A stretch of 64,000 nucleotides of DNA from NCBI RefSeq assembly GCF_003862485.1, contig NZ_RRCM01000001.1:392435-456434 (forward strand), given 5' to 3'. A model generated the notes under the pieces. It ran no database searches. It was not told the DNA's origin and was given only the letters and a program-made list of their open reading frames with translations. Source of the stretch: Lachnoanaerobaculum orale. GTDB taxonomy: Bacteria; Bacillota; Clostridia; Lachnospirales; Lachnospiraceae. A program made the position numbers and the translations under genes. Positions 51,006 through 63,848 of this stretch are shown piece after piece. Position 1 is the stretch's first letter, and each line of letters begins with the position of its first letter.

Positions 51006-54000
51006 ATGAAAAGAAAGCTTATTTTTAATGTGGGCGTCGGTGCACTTAGCATATTGATGGCTACAACACAGGTTACACCTGCTTTTGCCGGATCGTGGAA
51101 GAGGGAGCAGAGCGGATGGAATTATATAAATGACAACGGTGCCAAGGCTGTAGGATGGACAAAGACTCCAAGCGGATGGTACTACCTGGATGCTTCAGGT
51201 CTTATGAAGACAGGCTGGTTGCAGGATACTGACGGAAAGTGGTATTTTTTGGATACTGCTAAAGGTATACAAGAGGGCAAGATGCTCACAGGATGGAATT
51301 GGATAGACGGATATTGCTATTATTTCGACACTCAAAGCGGAGCTTTGCTTGTAAATACCACAACACCTGACGGTTACAAGGTAAATGCTGACGGCAAGTG
51401 GGAAAAAGACGGAAAGGTTATGTTCTCACAGGGTAAAGGGCATTTATCAGCCTCAGGTATAGTCGGAAATACTGTAAATCAGTCAGCGGCAAAAAGGAGC
51501 GGCGCAGGTTCAAAGAGCGGTTCAAGAAGCGGATCGGGCGGTTCAAGAAGCGGAGCGGGCAGTTCGCGAGGTGGCGGTTCACGAGGAAGATCGGGCAGCT
51601 CACAAGGAAGTGCTTCACAAGGCGGAACGGGCAGTTTGCAAGGAAGTGCTTCACAAGGCGGCACAGGCAGTTTGCAAGGAGACTCAGGTAAAAGTTCAGT
51701 TGGAAACAGTAGTGTAAGCCAAAACGGTTCCGATACAGCTAATGTACAAACAAATAACGCAGGAAATAATAATACAGTAAGTAACGGAACACAAAATCAG
51801 GTTTCAGGAATACAAGAAGGTAGTGTTAACGGCGGACATTCGACAGGTGATGCAGAGAGTAGTGCCAGTGCAGGAAATAATGTAAGCAGTATAGTAGAAA
51901 ATGCGGGAGTTGATGCGACTTTAAACAATGAAGGTGCAACAACAAATCAAACAGGCAGTGAAGCCGTAAGCAACTCAGGGAACACCTCAAGTGCCGAGGC
52001 TTCAAATAACGCAGGGAATACCTCAAACAGTGAGGCAACAAATAACGCAGGAAACACCTCAAACAGTGAGACAACCAATAACGCAGGGAACGCCTCAAAC
52101 AGTGAGACAACCAATAACGCAGGGAACACCTCAAACAGTGAGGCAACAAATAATACAGGAAGTAACTCAAGTACCGAGGCTACAAATAACGATAAATTTG
52201 CATATGTAAATTATACAAAAAATGTTAATACGGATTTCGGTCAGTATGTAGTGGTTACATTCAAATATGGAACGATTGACAATTACAAGGTGCTTGTAGA
52301 CGGTACGGATGTCACATCAAGCATGACCAAGGTGGATGATGAAGGACATGTGGTAAAGTGGCTTTCAACCGTAAAAGATCCGTCGGCATTGCAGATAGTA
52401 AGTAAGGCTGATAATGATACTCAGGATATCAAACTTGCAGGCGGTGAGAAAAAGAATATAACAAATACCTCTGTAAAGGCTCCGAAGTATGTACTGTCAA
52501 ACGGACCTATGACAAAGTTTGATTATCTGCTTGAAACATTTGACAATGAAGGTAAGGTCAGAAAAGATCCTGCAAAGACAACATTTACATTACAGACTAA
52601 AAAGACAGATTCGTCTACCGAAACAGTTCCTTCAAAGTACTATATACCTGTGACGGAGATAGATAATGTAGGAACAGGAAATATAAAGATAAAGCTTCAG
52701 CTTGAGAATGAGGAGCAGGAGGCTTGGTTTGACGGACTTAACAATATAAAACTCCTTAACGAGGATCACAATATTATAAATCAGAACCTTGTATACAATA
52801 AAAGTAAAGAAACAAAATACGGCAAGGTCGGAGTTATAAATATTCCGCTTCCTCAAAACAATGCAAGGAGCAGAGGAGACTACTATGTAAGTGTAGGTTC
52901 TTCAAAGAATTCTAAAAGGGTAAGTCTTCCTATATCACTTGTAACCAAAACCGATTTCAAGGTGGTAAGAGACAGCTCTACACCGAATCCTAAGGTTGGC
53001 GGAGATATAAGATTTAAGATAGAGGATCCTAAGGGATTGCAGAGCTTCGGCAATGACTACGGTCTTGTTATGTATAAGGTGACAATTACAAAGCCTGACG
53101 GTTCCGTGATAGAGTTACCACATTATGACAGCTGGTACAATATAATGGGACTTATGCACATCAGCGGAACTGATAAGACATCCGGTAAGGTGTATACAGA
53201 TGTAGCGGGAGTGTATACGGCTACTATTTACGCCAAGGGCTATAAGACAATGACAAAGAAATTTGAAGTCTTAAACAGCGACGGTTCATCGGCTGCAACC
53301 ACAGGCGATAAGGATTCGTCAAAGCCTGTTGATGCAATATCCACTCCTACAGTAAGTAAGATACATTCGGGAAACAGAGAGTCATCAAGTACTTCATCCG
53401 TAGTTATAGGAGGATACACAGGTTCATCAAGTTCAGGCAAGAAGGCGGACAGTGTATCGGGTGCTACGAAGAAGTCCGGCGGTAAGGCTGACGCCACATC
53501 AAGCGCAACCGGAAGTATGATGATAAACGGATATTTGCTTTATGACTATGACTTGCTTACAAATGCGATGGTTCTGAATGAAATCGGACTTAGAAGTAAG
53601 GATTCCGATGCGGTAATGAATTGGTGGTTTGACCAGACTCCTGAGGCGATAGTCGGAGACGACAAGGGAAAACTTTATGAGTTAAACAGCTTTGTAGATG
53701 CATATAAAGACGCAAGACTTGACGGAAATGTATTGACATTTGAAGATTATATAAAATCATCAGATGCTAAGACAAGAGAGATGGTAGGCAATGTAAAGAA
53801 TGTGCTTGAGAACGGTAAGCTCGGTACGGTATATCGCTACGGAAATCTTGTGGGAGAGGATGCACCTACATTTACAGGACTTACAGCTCCTGTTGCGGAC
53901 AGCTTTACAATAACTACCGATAATGCCGACTTTATAAAGAATCTTAATTCGATCATGCTTGACGGTTCCGGTTCACCGCTTAGAAGTGACAACTATCTGA

Positions 54001-55706
54001 AGCAGTATGAGATTGGTGCGGACGGTAAGAGTATCATAATCTATAAGAGTGCATTCAACAAATATCTGAATCCTTTGGTAGGAAAGCATAAGATAGCACT
54101 TGATTCTACAGGTTTTGAGAAGATAGAGCTTGAAATGAATATAACCGATACATTTGAGAATATAGAGCTTACAGATGTAAGTGATAAGCATGAGACCGAT
54201 TCGGCTGTAGTGATAAAGGCTGTTAAGGATGATGATCCTAAGAAGGGTGACTTCTTAAGTAAGCTTGGAAGCGTAAGGGTACAAAATCCTGACGGAACTA
54301 TAAGAGATGTAATATCGGCATTTGCAGGCGGCAATACTTCGGATACGGTATATGATATAGCGGACGGAAAGATTACTCTTCGAGGAGGACTCTTTAAAGA
54401 TGCCGGAGAATATACAATCTACTTGCAGTCAAGCGACGTAAACTATGCCGTGCAGTCTGTTAAGGTAAATATTGCACAGAAGGAAACTGCCGCACCTGTG
54501 ACACCGGTAACACCTGTAAGTCCTGTAACACCTGTGACACCGATAACACCTGTAACTCCGGTAAGTCCTGTGACTCCTGTAACACCGATAACACCGGTTG
54601 CTCCTTTTACAGAAGAGGGCAAGGATACACCTAAGGCAAATACAGGTAAAAAGTCAAGCTCATTTATGTATGATATGCTTACAGTAAAGTTTGAAGGCAT
54701 GAATGAAGGTGACCTTGAGAAGTATCTGAAAGCGGTCACAAGTGTGAGTGTAAACGGAGAGGATTATGCTAAAGCAGGCATCCTCGGATTCGGATATGGA
54801 AGCAACAAAGAATTTAAGGCACATGAGGATTCAACTTATGGCGGTAAAGTCAGTCAGTTATCTGTAAAGGCAGGCAGCTTCACAGATAATAAGTTTGATT
54901 TTGTTGTAAAGGCGGATGGATATAAGGACCTTACATTTACAATGAATGCTGACGGAAGCATAGCGGAAAGCGTTGCACCGGCACCGGTAGTTCCTACGGT
55001 TAATGCTGTGGAAGTAGATAAGGTTGAATTTAAAAAGTATAATAATGCCGATGTATATGCCGTTACACTAAAGGGCGAGAAAGCTAAGATTGATGAGTTT
55101 ATAGAAAAGCTTAACGCTGTAGAAGTAAACGGCGTAAAGGTTGAAGAAGGTATTATATCAACACTTGGCAGAGAGCGCTTTGCAGTAGACAACGATAATG
55201 TAATCTACATAAAATCAAGAAAGATAAAGGGATTTGCAGATAAACTTGTATTTAAGGGAGAGGGTATGGATGATTTAGTCTATACTACATCTTCACAGAT
55301 AGCTACACCGGCTATTACAGGCTCAGAGATTAAGAAGGGCTATGACAATTATGTTAGACTGACATTTGATGATACAAACAAAGCACAGCTGAAGCTTTTT
55401 ACGGAACTGATAAAGTCGGGTAAGGCTGTTGTGACTGTAAACGGTGTTACTTATAACAAAGGTTATAATATAAGCAATACCGCTACATATAAGCTTACAG
55501 CAAATATGGCTTTTGGATACACTCAGTTTATTGACCTTTCACTTGACGGATTCAATCAGCCAAGCAATGAAGTGGTGATAAGCTCTGAAAACTTTGATAC
55601 AATAAGGTTTAATGTAGAGGTGGCTGAGAATACTTCAGGTAACAGAAGAACAAGAAGAGACTTAAGTGCAGTAGAAACCGCTACATCATCAAATGCAAAC
55701 AGATAA
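51006..55706 (+). CDS. Large secreted surface protein with wall-binding repeats
   Basis: 1566 residues. Signal peptide ending PAFA-G. Residues 31-140 are choline/glucan-binding-type repeats ([37 protein letters not shown]) that hold the protein on the wall. Then a Gly/Ser-rich linker, a 12-residue tandem repeat ([12 protein letters not shown], about 319-394) and several beta-rich domains, some like DUF1533 hemoglobin-interacting domains ([32 protein letters not shown]). A Pro-Val-Thr linker ([16 protein letters not shown]) lies near 1160-1200. No LPXTG motif. Probable adhesin or host-protein binder. Confidence 0.8.
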   Translation: MKRKLIFNVGVGALSILMATTQVTPAFAGSWKREQSGWNYINDNGAKAVGWTKTPSGWYYLDASGLMKTGWLQDTDGKWYFLDTAKGIQEGKMLTGWNWIDGYCYYFDTQSGALLVNTTTPDGYKVNADGKWEKDGKVMFSQGKGHLSASGIVGNTVNQSAAKRSGAGSKSGSRSGSGGSRSGAGSSRGGGSRGRSGSSQGSASQGGTGSLQGSASQGGTGSLQGDSGKSSVGNSSVSQNGSDTANVQTNNAGNNNTVSNGTQNQVSGIQEGSVNGGHSTGDAESSASAGNNVSSIVENAGVDATLNNEGATTNQTGSEAVSNSGNTSSAEASNNAGNTSNSEATNNAGNTSNSETTNNAGNASNSETTNNAGNTSNSEATNNTGSNSSTEATNNDKFAYVNYTKNVNTDFGQYVVVTFKYGTIDNYKVLVDGTDVTSSMTKVDDEGHVVKWLSTVKDPSALQIVSKADNDTQDIKLAGGEKKNITNTSVKAPKYVLSNGPMTKFDYLLETFDNEGKVRKDPAKTTFTLQTKKTDSSTETVPSKYYIPVTEIDNVGTGNIKIKLQLENEEQEAWFDGLNNIKLLNEDHNIINQNLVYNKSKETKYGKVGVINIPLPQNNARSRGDYYVSVGSSKNSKRVSLPISLVTKTDFKVVRDSSTPNPKVGGDIRFKIEDPKGLQSFGNDYGLVMYKVTITKPDGSVIELPHYDSWYNIMGLMHISGTDKTSGKVYTDVAGVYTATIYAKGYKTMTKKFEVLNSDGSSAATTGDKDSSKPVDAISTPTVSKIHSGNRESSSTSSVVIGGYTGSSSSGKKADSVSGATKKSGGKADATSSATGSMMINGYLLYDYDLLTNAMVLNEIGLRSKDSDAVMNWWFDQTPEAIVGDDKGKLYELNSFVDAYKDARLDGNVLTFEDYIKSSDAKTREMVGNVKNVLENGKLGTVYRYGNLVGEDAPTFTGLTAPVADSFTITTDNADFIKNLNSIMLDGSGSPLRSDNYLKQYEIGADGKSIIIYKSAFNKYLNPLVGKHKIALDSTGFEKIELEMNITDTFENIELTDVSDKHETDSAVVIKAVKDDDPKKGDFLSKLGSVRVQNPDGTIRDVISAFAGGNTSDTVYDIADGKITLRGGLFKDAGEYTIYLQSSDVNYAVQSVKVNIAQKETAAPVTPVTPVSPVTPVTPITPVTPVSPVTPVTPITPVAPFTEEGKDTPKANTGKKSSSFMYDMLTVKFEGMNEGDLEKYLKAVTSVSVNGEDYAKAGILGFGYGSNKEFKAHEDSTYGGKVSQLSVKAGSFTDNKFDFVVKADGYKDLTFTMNADGSIAESVAPAPVVPTVNAVEVDKVEFKKYNNADVYAVTLKGEKAKIDEFIEKLNAVEVNGVKVEEGIISTLGRERFAVDNDNVIYIKSRKIKGFADKLVFKGEGMDDLVYTTSSQIATPAITGSEIKKGYDNYVRLTFDDTNKAQLKLFTELIKSGKAVVTVNGVTYNKGYNISNTATYKLTANMAFGYTQFIDLSLDGFNQPSNEVVISSENFDTIRFNVEVAENTSGNRRTRRDLSAVETATSSNANR
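51961..52188 (+). repeat. 36-bp tandem repeat in the surface-protein gene
   Basis: About six imperfect copies of a 36-bp unit (12 codons, [10 protein letters not shown] core). Since the unit is a multiple of three, gain or loss of copies keeps the frame and would change the length of the stalk. Confidence 0.9.
54499..54606 (+). repeat. Pro-Val/Ile-Thr/Ser repeat
   Basis: CCTGTAACACCTGTGACACC-type triplet repeats encode PVTPV/PVSPV/PITPV, a stiff linker between two domains of the surface protein. Confidence 0.85.
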
Positions 55707-55716
55707 ATAAAAAATC

Positions 55717-55747
55717 ATGTCGACTCCATAGCGGGTCGGCATTTTTT
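55717..55747 (+). terminator. Surface-protein terminator
   Basis: ATGTCGAC / GTCGGCAT (one G-T), 10-base loop, T run. Confidence 0.85.
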
Positions 55748-55780
55748 ATATAAAATACGACAAAGAACAAATGTTTGGGA

Positions 55781-55870
55781 TTGACAGACGGAACTTCTTT
55801 TTGTAAGATGAAAGTTGCACTATTGTAGGGATTTTTATGCCCTTTGATAGGTGCCCAGATAATGTAACTT
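55781..55870 (+). promoter_or_regulatory. rpoBC promoter and folded leader
   Basis: TTGACA 55781-55786, 17-base spacer, TAAGAT 55804-55809. From the expected start, GTTGCA (55814-55819) pairs with TGTAAC (55863-55868), enclosing CTAT/ATAG and AGGG/CCCT helices. So the 5' end of the mRNA can fold into a closed multi-helix element about 90 bases before rpoB. Confidence 0.55.
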
Positions 55871-55962
55871 GCCAAAAGGCTAAACTAAATGAAATGATTT
55901 TGCTATTATATCATAGAAAAATCTAAATTCATACCAGAAAAATATACAGGGGTGAAACGTCA

Positions 55963-58900
55963 ATGGATAGAAGCAAGATGCGTCCGATAACTTCCGGAAA
56001 GAGCATGAGGATGAGTTTCCAGACACAAAAAGAAGTTCTGGAAATGCCGAACTTGATAGAGATACAAAAAGACTCATATCAATGGTTCCTGGATGCAGGT
56101 CTAAAAGAAGTTTTTAGAGATATATTTCCTATAGAAGATTTTGCAGGACATTTTAGCCTCGATTTTGTCAATTTCAAGTTGGCAAGAGATGAAGTTAAAT
56201 ATTCCATAGAAGAGTGTAAAGACAGAGATACAACATACGCAGCTCCGCTAAAGGTGAAAATCAGACTTATAAATAAAGATAAGGACGAGATAAATGAGCA
56301 CGAGATCTTTTTAGGAGATTTACCGCTGATGACTGATACCGGATCATTTGTAATAAATGGTGCAGAAAGAGTTATTGTCAGCCAGTTGGTTCGTTCACCG
56401 GGTATTTATTATACAATAGAACATGATAAGATAGGTAAAGAGTTGTTTATGTGTCAGGTCATCCCGAACAGAGGTGCATGGCTTGAGTACGAAACGGATT
56501 CAAATGATATTTTTTACGCAAGAGTGGACAGAACAAGAAAAGTTCCGATTACAGTACTTTTGCGTGCTTTCGGACTTGGAACAAACACACAGATTATAGA
56601 TATGTTCGGAGAAGAGCCGAAGATTATGGCAAGCTTTGCAAAAGATCCTTCCGAGAATTATCAGGACGGTCTTTTAGAGCTGTATAAAAAGATAAGACCG
56701 GGTGAGCCGCTTTCAGTAGACAGTGCGGAAGGACTTTTAAGGTCAATGTTCTTTGATGCCAGAAGATATGACTTGGCAAAGGTTGGAAGATATAAGTTCA
56801 ATAAAAAGCTTCACTTCAAGAACAGAATAAAAGGACATACTCTTTCAAGAGATGTAGTGGATGAGAACACAGGCGAGGTGATTGCACAGGCTGAGACCGT
56901 AGTGGATGCGGATATAGCTACAGCTATTCAAAATGCGGCAATTCCTGCAGTGTGGGTACATGGAGTTGAGAGAGAAGTAAAAGTCCTTTCAAACCTGATG
57001 GTAGATATCGAAAGCTATGTGCCTGAGCTTAGCGATCCTAAGTCTATAGGTATTACCGAACAGGTATATTATCCTGTACTTAAAAAGCTTATGGAAGAGA
57101 ATGAGGGTGAAGAGCTTATAAAGGCAATCGAAAAGAGTGTCAACGAGCTTATTCCTAAGCATATCACAAAGGAAGATATCTTTGCTACCGTAAACTACAA
57201 CATGCATATTGAAGAGCATATCGGAAACAAGGATGATATCGACCACTTGGGAAACAGAAGAATAAGAGCGGTGGGAGAGCTGTTGCAGAATCAGTACCGT
57301 ATCGGTCTTACAAGAATGGAAAGAGTTGTAAGAGAGAGAATGACCACTCAGGACATAGACTCCATTACACCTCAGTCACTTATAAATATTAAGCCGGTAA
57401 CAGCTGCGGTGAAGGAATTCTTCGGAAGTTCACAGCTGAGCCAGTTCATGGATCAAAACAATCCGCTTTCAGAGCTTACTCACAAGAGAAGACTTTCAGC
57501 TTTGGGACCGGGAGGTCTTTCAAGAGAGAGAGCCGGATTTGAGGTTCGAGACGTTCACTATACTCACTATGGAAGAATGTGCCCTATTGAGACACCTGAA
57601 GGACCGAACATTGGACTTATCAACTCACTTGCAAGCTTTGCAAGAGTAAACGAGTACGGATTTGTAGAAGCTCCTTATCGTGTGGTGGATAAGTCGATAG
57701 ATCCTTTAAACCCTGTAGTAACGGATGATGTTGTATATCTTACAGCGGATGAAGAGGACAACTTCACTGTAGCACAGGCGAATGAGCCGCTTGACGCTGA
57801 AGGACATTTTGTACACAACAATGTATCAGGTCGTTACCGTGACGAGACTTCAGAGTTTGCAAAGAAAAATATTGACTTGATGGACGTATCACCTAGAATG
57901 GTGTTCTCGGTTGCTACAAGTATGATTCCTTTCCTTGAAAACGATGATGCGAACCGTGCGCTGATGGGATCAAACATGCAAAGACAGGCCGTGCCTCTTA
58001 TGATCACCGATGCTCCTGTAGTAGGTACCGGAATGGAGACCAAGGCGGCAGTCGATTCAGGTGTATGTGTGGTTGCAAAGAATTCGGGAACTGTAACGGA
58101 ATGTTCATCAGATAAAATTGTTATAAAAAGAGATGACGATGCGGTACTTGATACTTATAAGCTTATCAAGTTTGCAAGAAGTAACCAGTCAAACTCTTAT
58201 AATCAAAAGCCTATAGTATTTAAGGGCAACCATGTCAATGCAGGTGAGGTTATTGCAGACGGTGCTTCCACATACAACGGTGAGATAGCACTTGGAAAGA
58301 ACCCTCTTATCGGATTTATGACATGGGAAGGATATAACTACGAGGATGCCGTACTCCTCAGTGAAAGACTTGTAGAGTATGATGTATACACATCTATTCA
58401 TATCGAGGAATACGAATGTGCGGCAAGAGAAACCAAACTTGGACCTGAAGAGATAACAAGAGATGTACCGGGTGTAGGTGATGACGCTCTTAAAGACCTT
58501 GATGAGAGAGGTATCATAAGAATCGGCGCCGAGGTAAGAGCCGGAGACATTCTTGTAGTTAAGGTTACTCCGAAGGGAGAGACCGAGCTTACAGCTGAAG
58601 AAAGACTGCTTCGTGCAATCTTCGGTGAGAAGGCAAGAGAAGTAAGAGATACTTCACTTAAGGTACCGCACGGTGCATACGGTGTCGTTGTTGATGCAAA
58701 AGTATTTACAAGAGAAGCCGGAGATGAATTGGCTCCGGGAGTTACACAGAATGTAAGAATTTATATAGCACAAAAGAGAAAGATTTCAGTCGGTGATAAG
58801 ATGGCGGGCCGTCACGGTAACAAGGGTGTTGTTTCCAGAGTATTGCCTGTAGAAGATATGCCTTTCCTTCCGAACGGTAGGCCGCTTGATATCGTGCTTA

Positions 58901-59865
58901 ACCCTCTGGGTGTGCCTTCACGTATGAACATCGGACAGGTGCTTGAGATTCACCTCTCACTTGCGGCAAAAGCACTTGGATTTAATGTTGCAACTCCTGT
59001 CTTTGACGGTGCAAACGAGAACGACATTATGAACATGCTTGAAGTGGCTAATGACTATGTCAATACCGAGTGGGACAGCTTTGAAGAAAAGTATAAGGAT
59101 GTATTGGAGCCTGAAGTTATAGATTACCTCGGTTCACATCTTGAGAACAGAAAGCTTTGGGAGGGTGTTCCTCTTTCAAGAGACGGTAAAGTAAGACTTC
59201 GTGACGGTAGAACCGGAGAGTACTTTGACAGCCCTGTTACAATAGGTCACATGCATTATCTTAAGCTTCACCACATGGTAGATGATAAGATCCATGCCAG
59301 ATCTACAGGTCCTTACTCACTTGTTACACAGCAGCCGCTCGGCGGTAAAGCGCAGTTCGGCGGACAGAGATTCGGAGAGATGGAGGTTTGGGCACTTGAG
59401 GCATATGGTGCTTCATACACCTTACAGGAGATTCTAACAGTAAAATCCGATGATGTTACAGGACGTGTAAAGACTTATGAGGCTGTAATCAAGGGTGAAA
59501 ATATACCTGATGCAGGCGTTCCTGAGTCATTTAAGGTACTTCTAAAAGAGCTTCAGTCACTTGGACTTGATATAAGTGTCCTCGGTGAGAACGGCGAGGA
59601 AGTGGAGCTTAAGGAAAATACCGAGTATGCCGACCTAAGTATACACTCTATTATAGAGGGTGAGAGCAGACACCACGGCAAGGACGAGTTCAAAGATGCA
59701 GGATATAGTGAGCAGGTAGTAAAGGATGGAGAGTTTGTATCGGTTGATGAAGCAGGCGATTCACAAGAAGATGTAGATGCTGACTATGAAGGTGCAGGCG
59801 ATACAGGGGATGATTCTCCTTATAATGAAGAGCCGTATGATGATGCAGATAACTTTGACGAGTAA
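55963..59865 (+). CDS. rpoB: RNA polymerase beta subunit
   Basis: 1300 residues. All core regions are present; the rifampicin region [44 protein letters not shown] has the sensitive-type residues. C-terminal [32 protein letters not shown] is followed by an extra tail of about 80 residues rich in Asp and Glu (ending DDADNFDE). The gene is not preceded by rplJ/rplL in the window. It forms an operon with rpoC, 95 bases away including a hairpin. Confidence 0.99.
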   Translation: MDRSKMRPITSGKSMRMSFQTQKEVLEMPNLIEIQKDSYQWFLDAGLKEVFRDIFPIEDFAGHFSLDFVNFKLARDEVKYSIEECKDRDTTYAAPLKVKIRLINKDKDEINEHEIFLGDLPLMTDTGSFVINGAERVIVSQLVRSPGIYYTIEHDKIGKELFMCQVIPNRGAWLEYETDSNDIFYARVDRTRKVPITVLLRAFGLGTNTQIIDMFGEEPKIMASFAKDPSENYQDGLLELYKKIRPGEPLSVDSAEGLLRSMFFDARRYDLAKVGRYKFNKKLHFKNRIKGHTLSRDVVDENTGEVIAQAETVVDADIATAIQNAAIPAVWVHGVEREVKVLSNLMVDIESYVPELSDPKSIGITEQVYYPVLKKLMEENEGEELIKAIEKSVNELIPKHITKEDIFATVNYNMHIEEHIGNKDDIDHLGNRRIRAVGELLQNQYRIGLTRMERVVRERMTTQDIDSITPQSLINIKPVTAAVKEFFGSSQLSQFMDQNNPLSELTHKRRLSALGPGGLSRERAGFEVRDVHYTHYGRMCPIETPEGPNIGLINSLASFARVNEYGFVEAPYRVVDKSIDPLNPVVTDDVVYLTADEEDNFTVAQANEPLDAEGHFVHNNVSGRYRDETSEFAKKNIDLMDVSPRMVFSVATSMIPFLENDDANRALMGSNMQRQAVPLMITDAPVVGTGMETKAAVDSGVCVVAKNSGTVTECSSDKIVIKRDDDAVLDTYKLIKFARSNQSNSYNQKPIVFKGNHVNAGEVIADGASTYNGEIALGKNPLIGFMTWEGYNYEDAVLLSERLVEYDVYTSIHIEEYECAARETKLGPEEITRDVPGVGDDALKDLDERGIIRIGAEVRAGDILVVKVTPKGETELTAEERLLRAIFGEKAREVRDTSLKVPHGAYGVVVDAKVFTREAGDELAPGVTQNVRIYIAQKRKISVGDKMAGRHGNKGVVSRVLPVEDMPFLPNGRPLDIVLNPLGVPSRMNIGQVLEIHLSLAAKALGFNVATPVFDGANENDIMNMLEVANDYVNTEWDSFEEKYKDVLEPEVIDYLGSHLENRKLWEGVPLSRDGKVRLRDGRTGEYFDSPVTIGHMHYLKLHHMVDDKIHARSTGPYSLVTQQPLGGKAQFGGQRFGEMEVWALEAYGASYTLQEILTVKSDDVTGRVKTYEAVIKGENIPDAGVPESFKVLLKELQSLGLDISVLGENGEEVELKENTEYADLSIHSIIEGESRHHGKDEFKDAGYSEQVVKDGEFVSVDEAGDSQEDVDADYEGAGDTGDDSPYNEEPYDDADNFDE

Positions 59866-59889
59866 TCGTTAAGACAGTGAATACTGAAA

Positions 59890-59909
59890 CCGCCCCGTAT
59901 CAGGGGCGG
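59890..59909 (+). other. rpoB-rpoC intercistronic hairpin
   Basis: CCGCCCC-GTATCA-GGGGCGG, a perfect 7-bp all G/C-rich stem with no T run after it. It might slow exit of polymerase, act as an RNase processing site or protect the 3' end of a cut rpoB mRNA. Confidence 0.75.
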
Positions 59910-59960
59910 CATAAAATAAATGAAGTCGATTTATCGTTTTATATAGAAGGGAGCAATTTT

Positions 59961-62900
59961 ATGCCTGAAAACAATGATGCTTATCAGCCAATTTCTTTTG
60001 ACGCAATCAAGATTGGTTTGGCTTCTCCTGAAAAAATACTACAGTGGTCTCACGGTGAGGTTACAAAGCCTGAGACTATCAACTATAGGACATTAAAGCC
60101 GGAGAGAGACGGTCTGTTCTGTGAAAGAATATTCGGACCTAGCAAGGATTGGGAATGTCATTGTGGTAAATACAAGAAGATACGCTACAAAGGCACAGTC
60201 TGTGACAGATGTGGAGTAGAGGTAACAAAATCCAGCGTGCGTAGAGAGCGTATGGGTCATATAAAGCTTGCAGCTCCGGTATCACATATCTGGTACTTTA
60301 AGGGTATTCCTTCAAGAATGGGTCTTATCATGGATATAGCACCTCGTATCTTGGAGAAAGTATTGTACTTTGCATCATATATAGTACTTGACGGAGGAGA
60401 TACACCTCTTAACTATAAGCAGGTGCTTTCGGAAAGAGAGTACAGAGATGCAATCGAAAGCTATGGCTACGGCTCATTCAGAGCCGGCATGGGTGCGGAG
60501 AGCATCTTGGAAATACTTAGCAATATCGACCTTGAAAAAGAGTCTGAAGAGCTGAGAGAAGCATTGGTGGATGCAACCGGACAAAAAAGAGCAAAGATTA
60601 TTAAGAGACTTGATGTAGTGGAGGCTTTCAGAAGCTCAGGCAATAAGCCGGAGTGGATGATACTCACAAATGTGCCTGTAATACCGCCTGATATCAGACC
60701 TATGGTACAGCTTGACGGCGGCAGATTTGCAACAAGTGACCTTAATGATTTATATAGAAGAATTATAAACAGAAACAACCGTCTTGCAAGACTCTTGGAG
60801 CTTGGTGCCCCTGATATCATTATCAGAAATGAAAAGAGAATGTTACAGGAAGCCGTAGATGCTCTTATAGATAACGGTAGAAGAGGAAGACCTGTTACAG
60901 GTCCGGGAAACAGAGCGCTTAAATCACTTTCAGATATGTTAAAGGGTAAGCAGGGACGTTTCCGTCAAAACCTCCTTGGAAAGCGTGTTGACTATTCGGG
61001 AAGATCCGTTATCGTAGTAGGACCTGAACTTAAGATATATCAGTGCGGTCTGCCGAAGGAGATGGCTATTGAGCTGTTTAAGCCTTTTGTAATGAAAGAG
61101 CTTGTAGAAAAGGGTACTGCACACAATATAAAATCTGCCAAGAAGATGGTAGAGAGAATGCAGACGGAAGTATGGGATATACTTGAGGATGTTATCAAAG
61201 AGCATCCTGTAATGCTCAACAGAGCGCCTACACTTCACAGACTCGGTATTCAGGCATTTGAGCCTGTACTTGTAGAGGGTAAGGCTATCAAGCTTCATCC
61301 GCTTGTATGTACCGCTTTCAACGCCGACTTTGACGGTGACCAGATGGCTGTCCACCTTCCTCTTTCAGTAGAGGCACAGGCTGAGTGCAGATTCTTACTT
61401 CTTTCACCGAATAACCTGCTTAAGCCTTCAGACGGAGGACCTGTTGCCGTACCTTCACAGGATATGGTACTCGGTATCTACTATCTGACACAGGAGAGAC
61501 TGGGAGCAAAGGGAGAAGGTAAGTTCTTTAAGAGTGTAAATGAGGCAATACTTGCATATGACAACAAGATTGTTACATTACATTCAAAGATAAAGGTCAG
61601 AATGACAAAGGAACTTGAAAACGGAGAGATTTTGTCGGAGACTGTAGATTCTACAGTGGGTAGACTTTTATTCAATGAGATAATACCTCAGGACCTCGGA
61701 TTTGTGGACAGAAGTATTCCGGGCAATGAATTAAAGCCTGAGATTGATTTCCTTGTAAAGAAAAAGCAGTGTAAGCAGATCCTTGAAAAGGTTATCAACG
61801 TACACGGACTTTCAAGAACGGCTGAAGTGCTTGATGATATAAAGGCAATCGGATACAAGTATTCAACTATTGCCTCTATGACAGTTTCCATTTCAGATAT
61901 GACAGTGCCTGCAAGTAAGCCTGAGCTTATAAAGAATGCACAGGCAACCGTAGACAGAATCGCAAAGAACTTTGCCCGTGGATTTATCACTGAAGAAGAG
62001 AGATACAAGGAAGTTATAAAGACTTGGGATATGACCGATAAGCAGCTTACAAGAGACCTGCTTGACGGACTTGATGCATACAACAACATCTTTATGATGG
62101 CGGACTCAGGAGCGAGAGGTTCAGATAAGCAGATAAAGCAGCTTGCAGGTATGCGTGGTCTTATGGCGGATACGACAGGTCACACTATCGAGCTTCCTAT
62201 CAAGTCAAACTTCAGAGAGGGTCTTGACGTTTTGGAGTACTTTATCTCAGCTCACGGTGCGAGAAAAGGACTTTCAGATACGGCTCTTCGTACAGCCGAT
62301 TCAGGATACCTTACAAGAAGACTTGTAGACGTTTCACAGGACTTAATAGTTCGTGAAACAGACTGCTGTGAGGGCAAGGATATTCCATATATGGAAATCA
62401 AAGCATTCTCGGACGGCAAGGAAGTTATAGAGAGCCTTGAGGAGAGAATCACAGGCAGATATATTGCGGAGACTATCACAGATCCTGATACAGGTGAAGT
62501 GGTTATCAAGGCAAATCATATGTGTACTCCGAAGAGAGCCGCTGCGGTAATGAAGGTACTTGATAAGCTTAACAGAGACAGCGTAAAGATAAGAACAATA
62601 CTTTCATGTAAATCACATACAGGTATCTGTGCCAAATGTTATGGTGCAAACATGGCTACAGGACAGGCTGTACAGGTAGGTGAAGCTGTAGGTATTATTG
62701 CAGCACAGTCTATCGGTGAGCCGGGTACACAGCTTACTATGCGTACTTTCCATACCGGAGGTGTTGCCGGTGGAGATATCACACAGGGTCTTCCTAGAGT
62801 CGAGGAGCTTTTCGAGGCAAGAAAGCCTAAGGGTCTTGCAATTATCACAGAGTTCGGCGGTGTTGTAGAGCTTAAGGATACCAAGAAGAAGCGTGAAATC

Positions 62901-63791
62901 ATTGTTACAAATAATGAAACAGGTGAGTCAAAGACATACCTTATACCATACGGTTCAAGAATCAAGGTATCAAACGGTGATGTGCTTGAGGCAGGTGACG
63001 AGCTTACAGAAGGTAGTGTAAACCCACATGATATTCTTAAGATTAAGGGTGTTCGTGCCGTTCAGGACTATATGCTTCGTGAAGTACAAAGAGTTTACAG
63101 ACTTCAGGGTGTTGAAATCAACGATAAGCATATCGAGGTTATCGTCCGTCAGATGCTTAAGAAGGTAAGAATAGAAGAGAACAATGATGCTGATGTACTT
63201 CCGGGAAATTCAATGGATGTTCTGGATTACAACGATATGAATGAAAAGCTTGTTGCGGAGGGTAAGACTCCTGCAGAAGGTAAGCAGGTAATGCTCGGTA
63301 TTACCAAGGCATCACTTGCTACAGACTCATTCCTTTCAGCAGCATCCTTCCAGGAGACTACAAAGGTTCTTACAGAAGCCGCTATCAACGGTAAGGTGGA
63401 TCACCTTATCGGACTTAAGGAAAACGTACTTATCGGTAAGCTTATACCTGCAGGTACAGGTATGAAGAGATACAGAAATGTAACTTTGAATACAGATGAG
63501 TTCATCGGAGAAGATGATGAAATAATCTTAAGCGAGGACGATCCTGCACTTCTTGATATAAAGGATGAGCTTATAGCTGATGCTAAGGAAGCCCTTGAAC
63601 AGGAAGAAAAGGCACATGAAAAAGAGGTCGATAAGGAAGAATTTTCTGAGGAAACTTCAAAAGAAGAGGCTAACGAAGAAGAGCCTGTAAAAGAAGAGCC
63701 TGTAGAAAATGATGCAAAGGATTCTGCAGATGAGAGTGCACAGTCTGTATCAGATGAGGAAACAGACGGAGCAACAGATACAGAAGAATAA
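59961..63791 (+). CDS. rpoC: RNA polymerase beta' subunit
   Basis: 1276 residues from ATG 59961, with AAGGGAG upstream; a frame starting at 59877 includes the hairpin and lacks a site. Zinc site [20 protein letters not shown], catalytic [12 protein letters not shown], bridge-helix [19 protein letters not shown], second zinc cluster [13 protein letters not shown], and trigger loop region. The last 65 residues form an unusual Glu/Asp-rich tail ([20 protein letters not shown] to DGATDTEE). Terminator follows at 63818. Confidence 0.99.
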   Translation: MPENNDAYQPISFDAIKIGLASPEKILQWSHGEVTKPETINYRTLKPERDGLFCERIFGPSKDWECHCGKYKKIRYKGTVCDRCGVEVTKSSVRRERMGHIKLAAPVSHIWYFKGIPSRMGLIMDIAPRILEKVLYFASYIVLDGGDTPLNYKQVLSEREYRDAIESYGYGSFRAGMGAESILEILSNIDLEKESEELREALVDATGQKRAKIIKRLDVVEAFRSSGNKPEWMILTNVPVIPPDIRPMVQLDGGRFATSDLNDLYRRIINRNNRLARLLELGAPDIIIRNEKRMLQEAVDALIDNGRRGRPVTGPGNRALKSLSDMLKGKQGRFRQNLLGKRVDYSGRSVIVVGPELKIYQCGLPKEMAIELFKPFVMKELVEKGTAHNIKSAKKMVERMQTEVWDILEDVIKEHPVMLNRAPTLHRLGIQAFEPVLVEGKAIKLHPLVCTAFNADFDGDQMAVHLPLSVEAQAECRFLLLSPNNLLKPSDGGPVAVPSQDMVLGIYYLTQERLGAKGEGKFFKSVNEAILAYDNKIVTLHSKIKVRMTKELENGEILSETVDSTVGRLLFNEIIPQDLGFVDRSIPGNELKPEIDFLVKKKQCKQILEKVINVHGLSRTAEVLDDIKAIGYKYSTIASMTVSISDMTVPASKPELIKNAQATVDRIAKNFARGFITEEERYKEVIKTWDMTDKQLTRDLLDGLDAYNNIFMMADSGARGSDKQIKQLAGMRGLMADTTGHTIELPIKSNFREGLDVLEYFISAHGARKGLSDTALRTADSGYLTRRLVDVSQDLIVRETDCCEGKDIPYMEIKAFSDGKEVIESLEERITGRYIAETITDPDTGEVVIKANHMCTPKRAAAVMKVLDKLNRDSVKIRTILSCKSHTGICAKCYGANMATGQAVQVGEAVGIIAAQSIGEPGTQLTMRTFHTGGVAGGDITQGLPRVEELFEARKPKGLAIITEFGGVVELKDTKKKREIIVTNNETGESKTYLIPYGSRIKVSNGDVLEAGDELTEGSVNPHDILKIKGVRAVQDYMLREVQRVYRLQGVEINDKHIEVIVRQMLKKVRIEENNDADVLPGNSMDVLDYNDMNEKLVAEGKTPAEGKQVMLGITKASLATDSFLSAASFQETTKVLTEAAINGKVDHLIGLKENVLIGKLIPAGTGMKRYRNVTLNTDEFIGEDDEIILSEDDPALLDIKDELIADAKEALEQEEKAHEKEVDKEEFSEETSKEEANEEEPVKEEPVENDAKDSADESAQSVSDEETDGATDTEE

Positions 63792-63817
63792 AATAGCCGG
63801 TTACGGTTATATAGATA

Positions 63818-63848
63818 AGAGAGACTGCCAAAAGAGCGGTCTCTTTTG
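63818..63848 (+). terminator. rpoBC terminator
   Basis: GAGAGACTGC pairs with GCGGTCTCTT around AAAAGA-type loop, then TTTT. The remaining bases to 64000 show no gene. Confidence 0.8.

Noticed and set aside
51961..52188. 36-bp periodic repeat resembling a CRISPR array
   Set aside because: Units are directly adjacent with no spacers and encode a 12-residue repeat in a long open frame.
51826..52209. Open frames on other frames and strand within the repeats (51826-52170 minus, 51991-52209 plus)
   Set aside because: They arise because a 36-bp repeat without stops leaves several frames open; no ribosome sites or homology.
59877..59960. Earlier start of rpoC
   Set aside because: It would translate the hairpin, lacks a ribosome site, and the family starts near [14 protein letters not shown].
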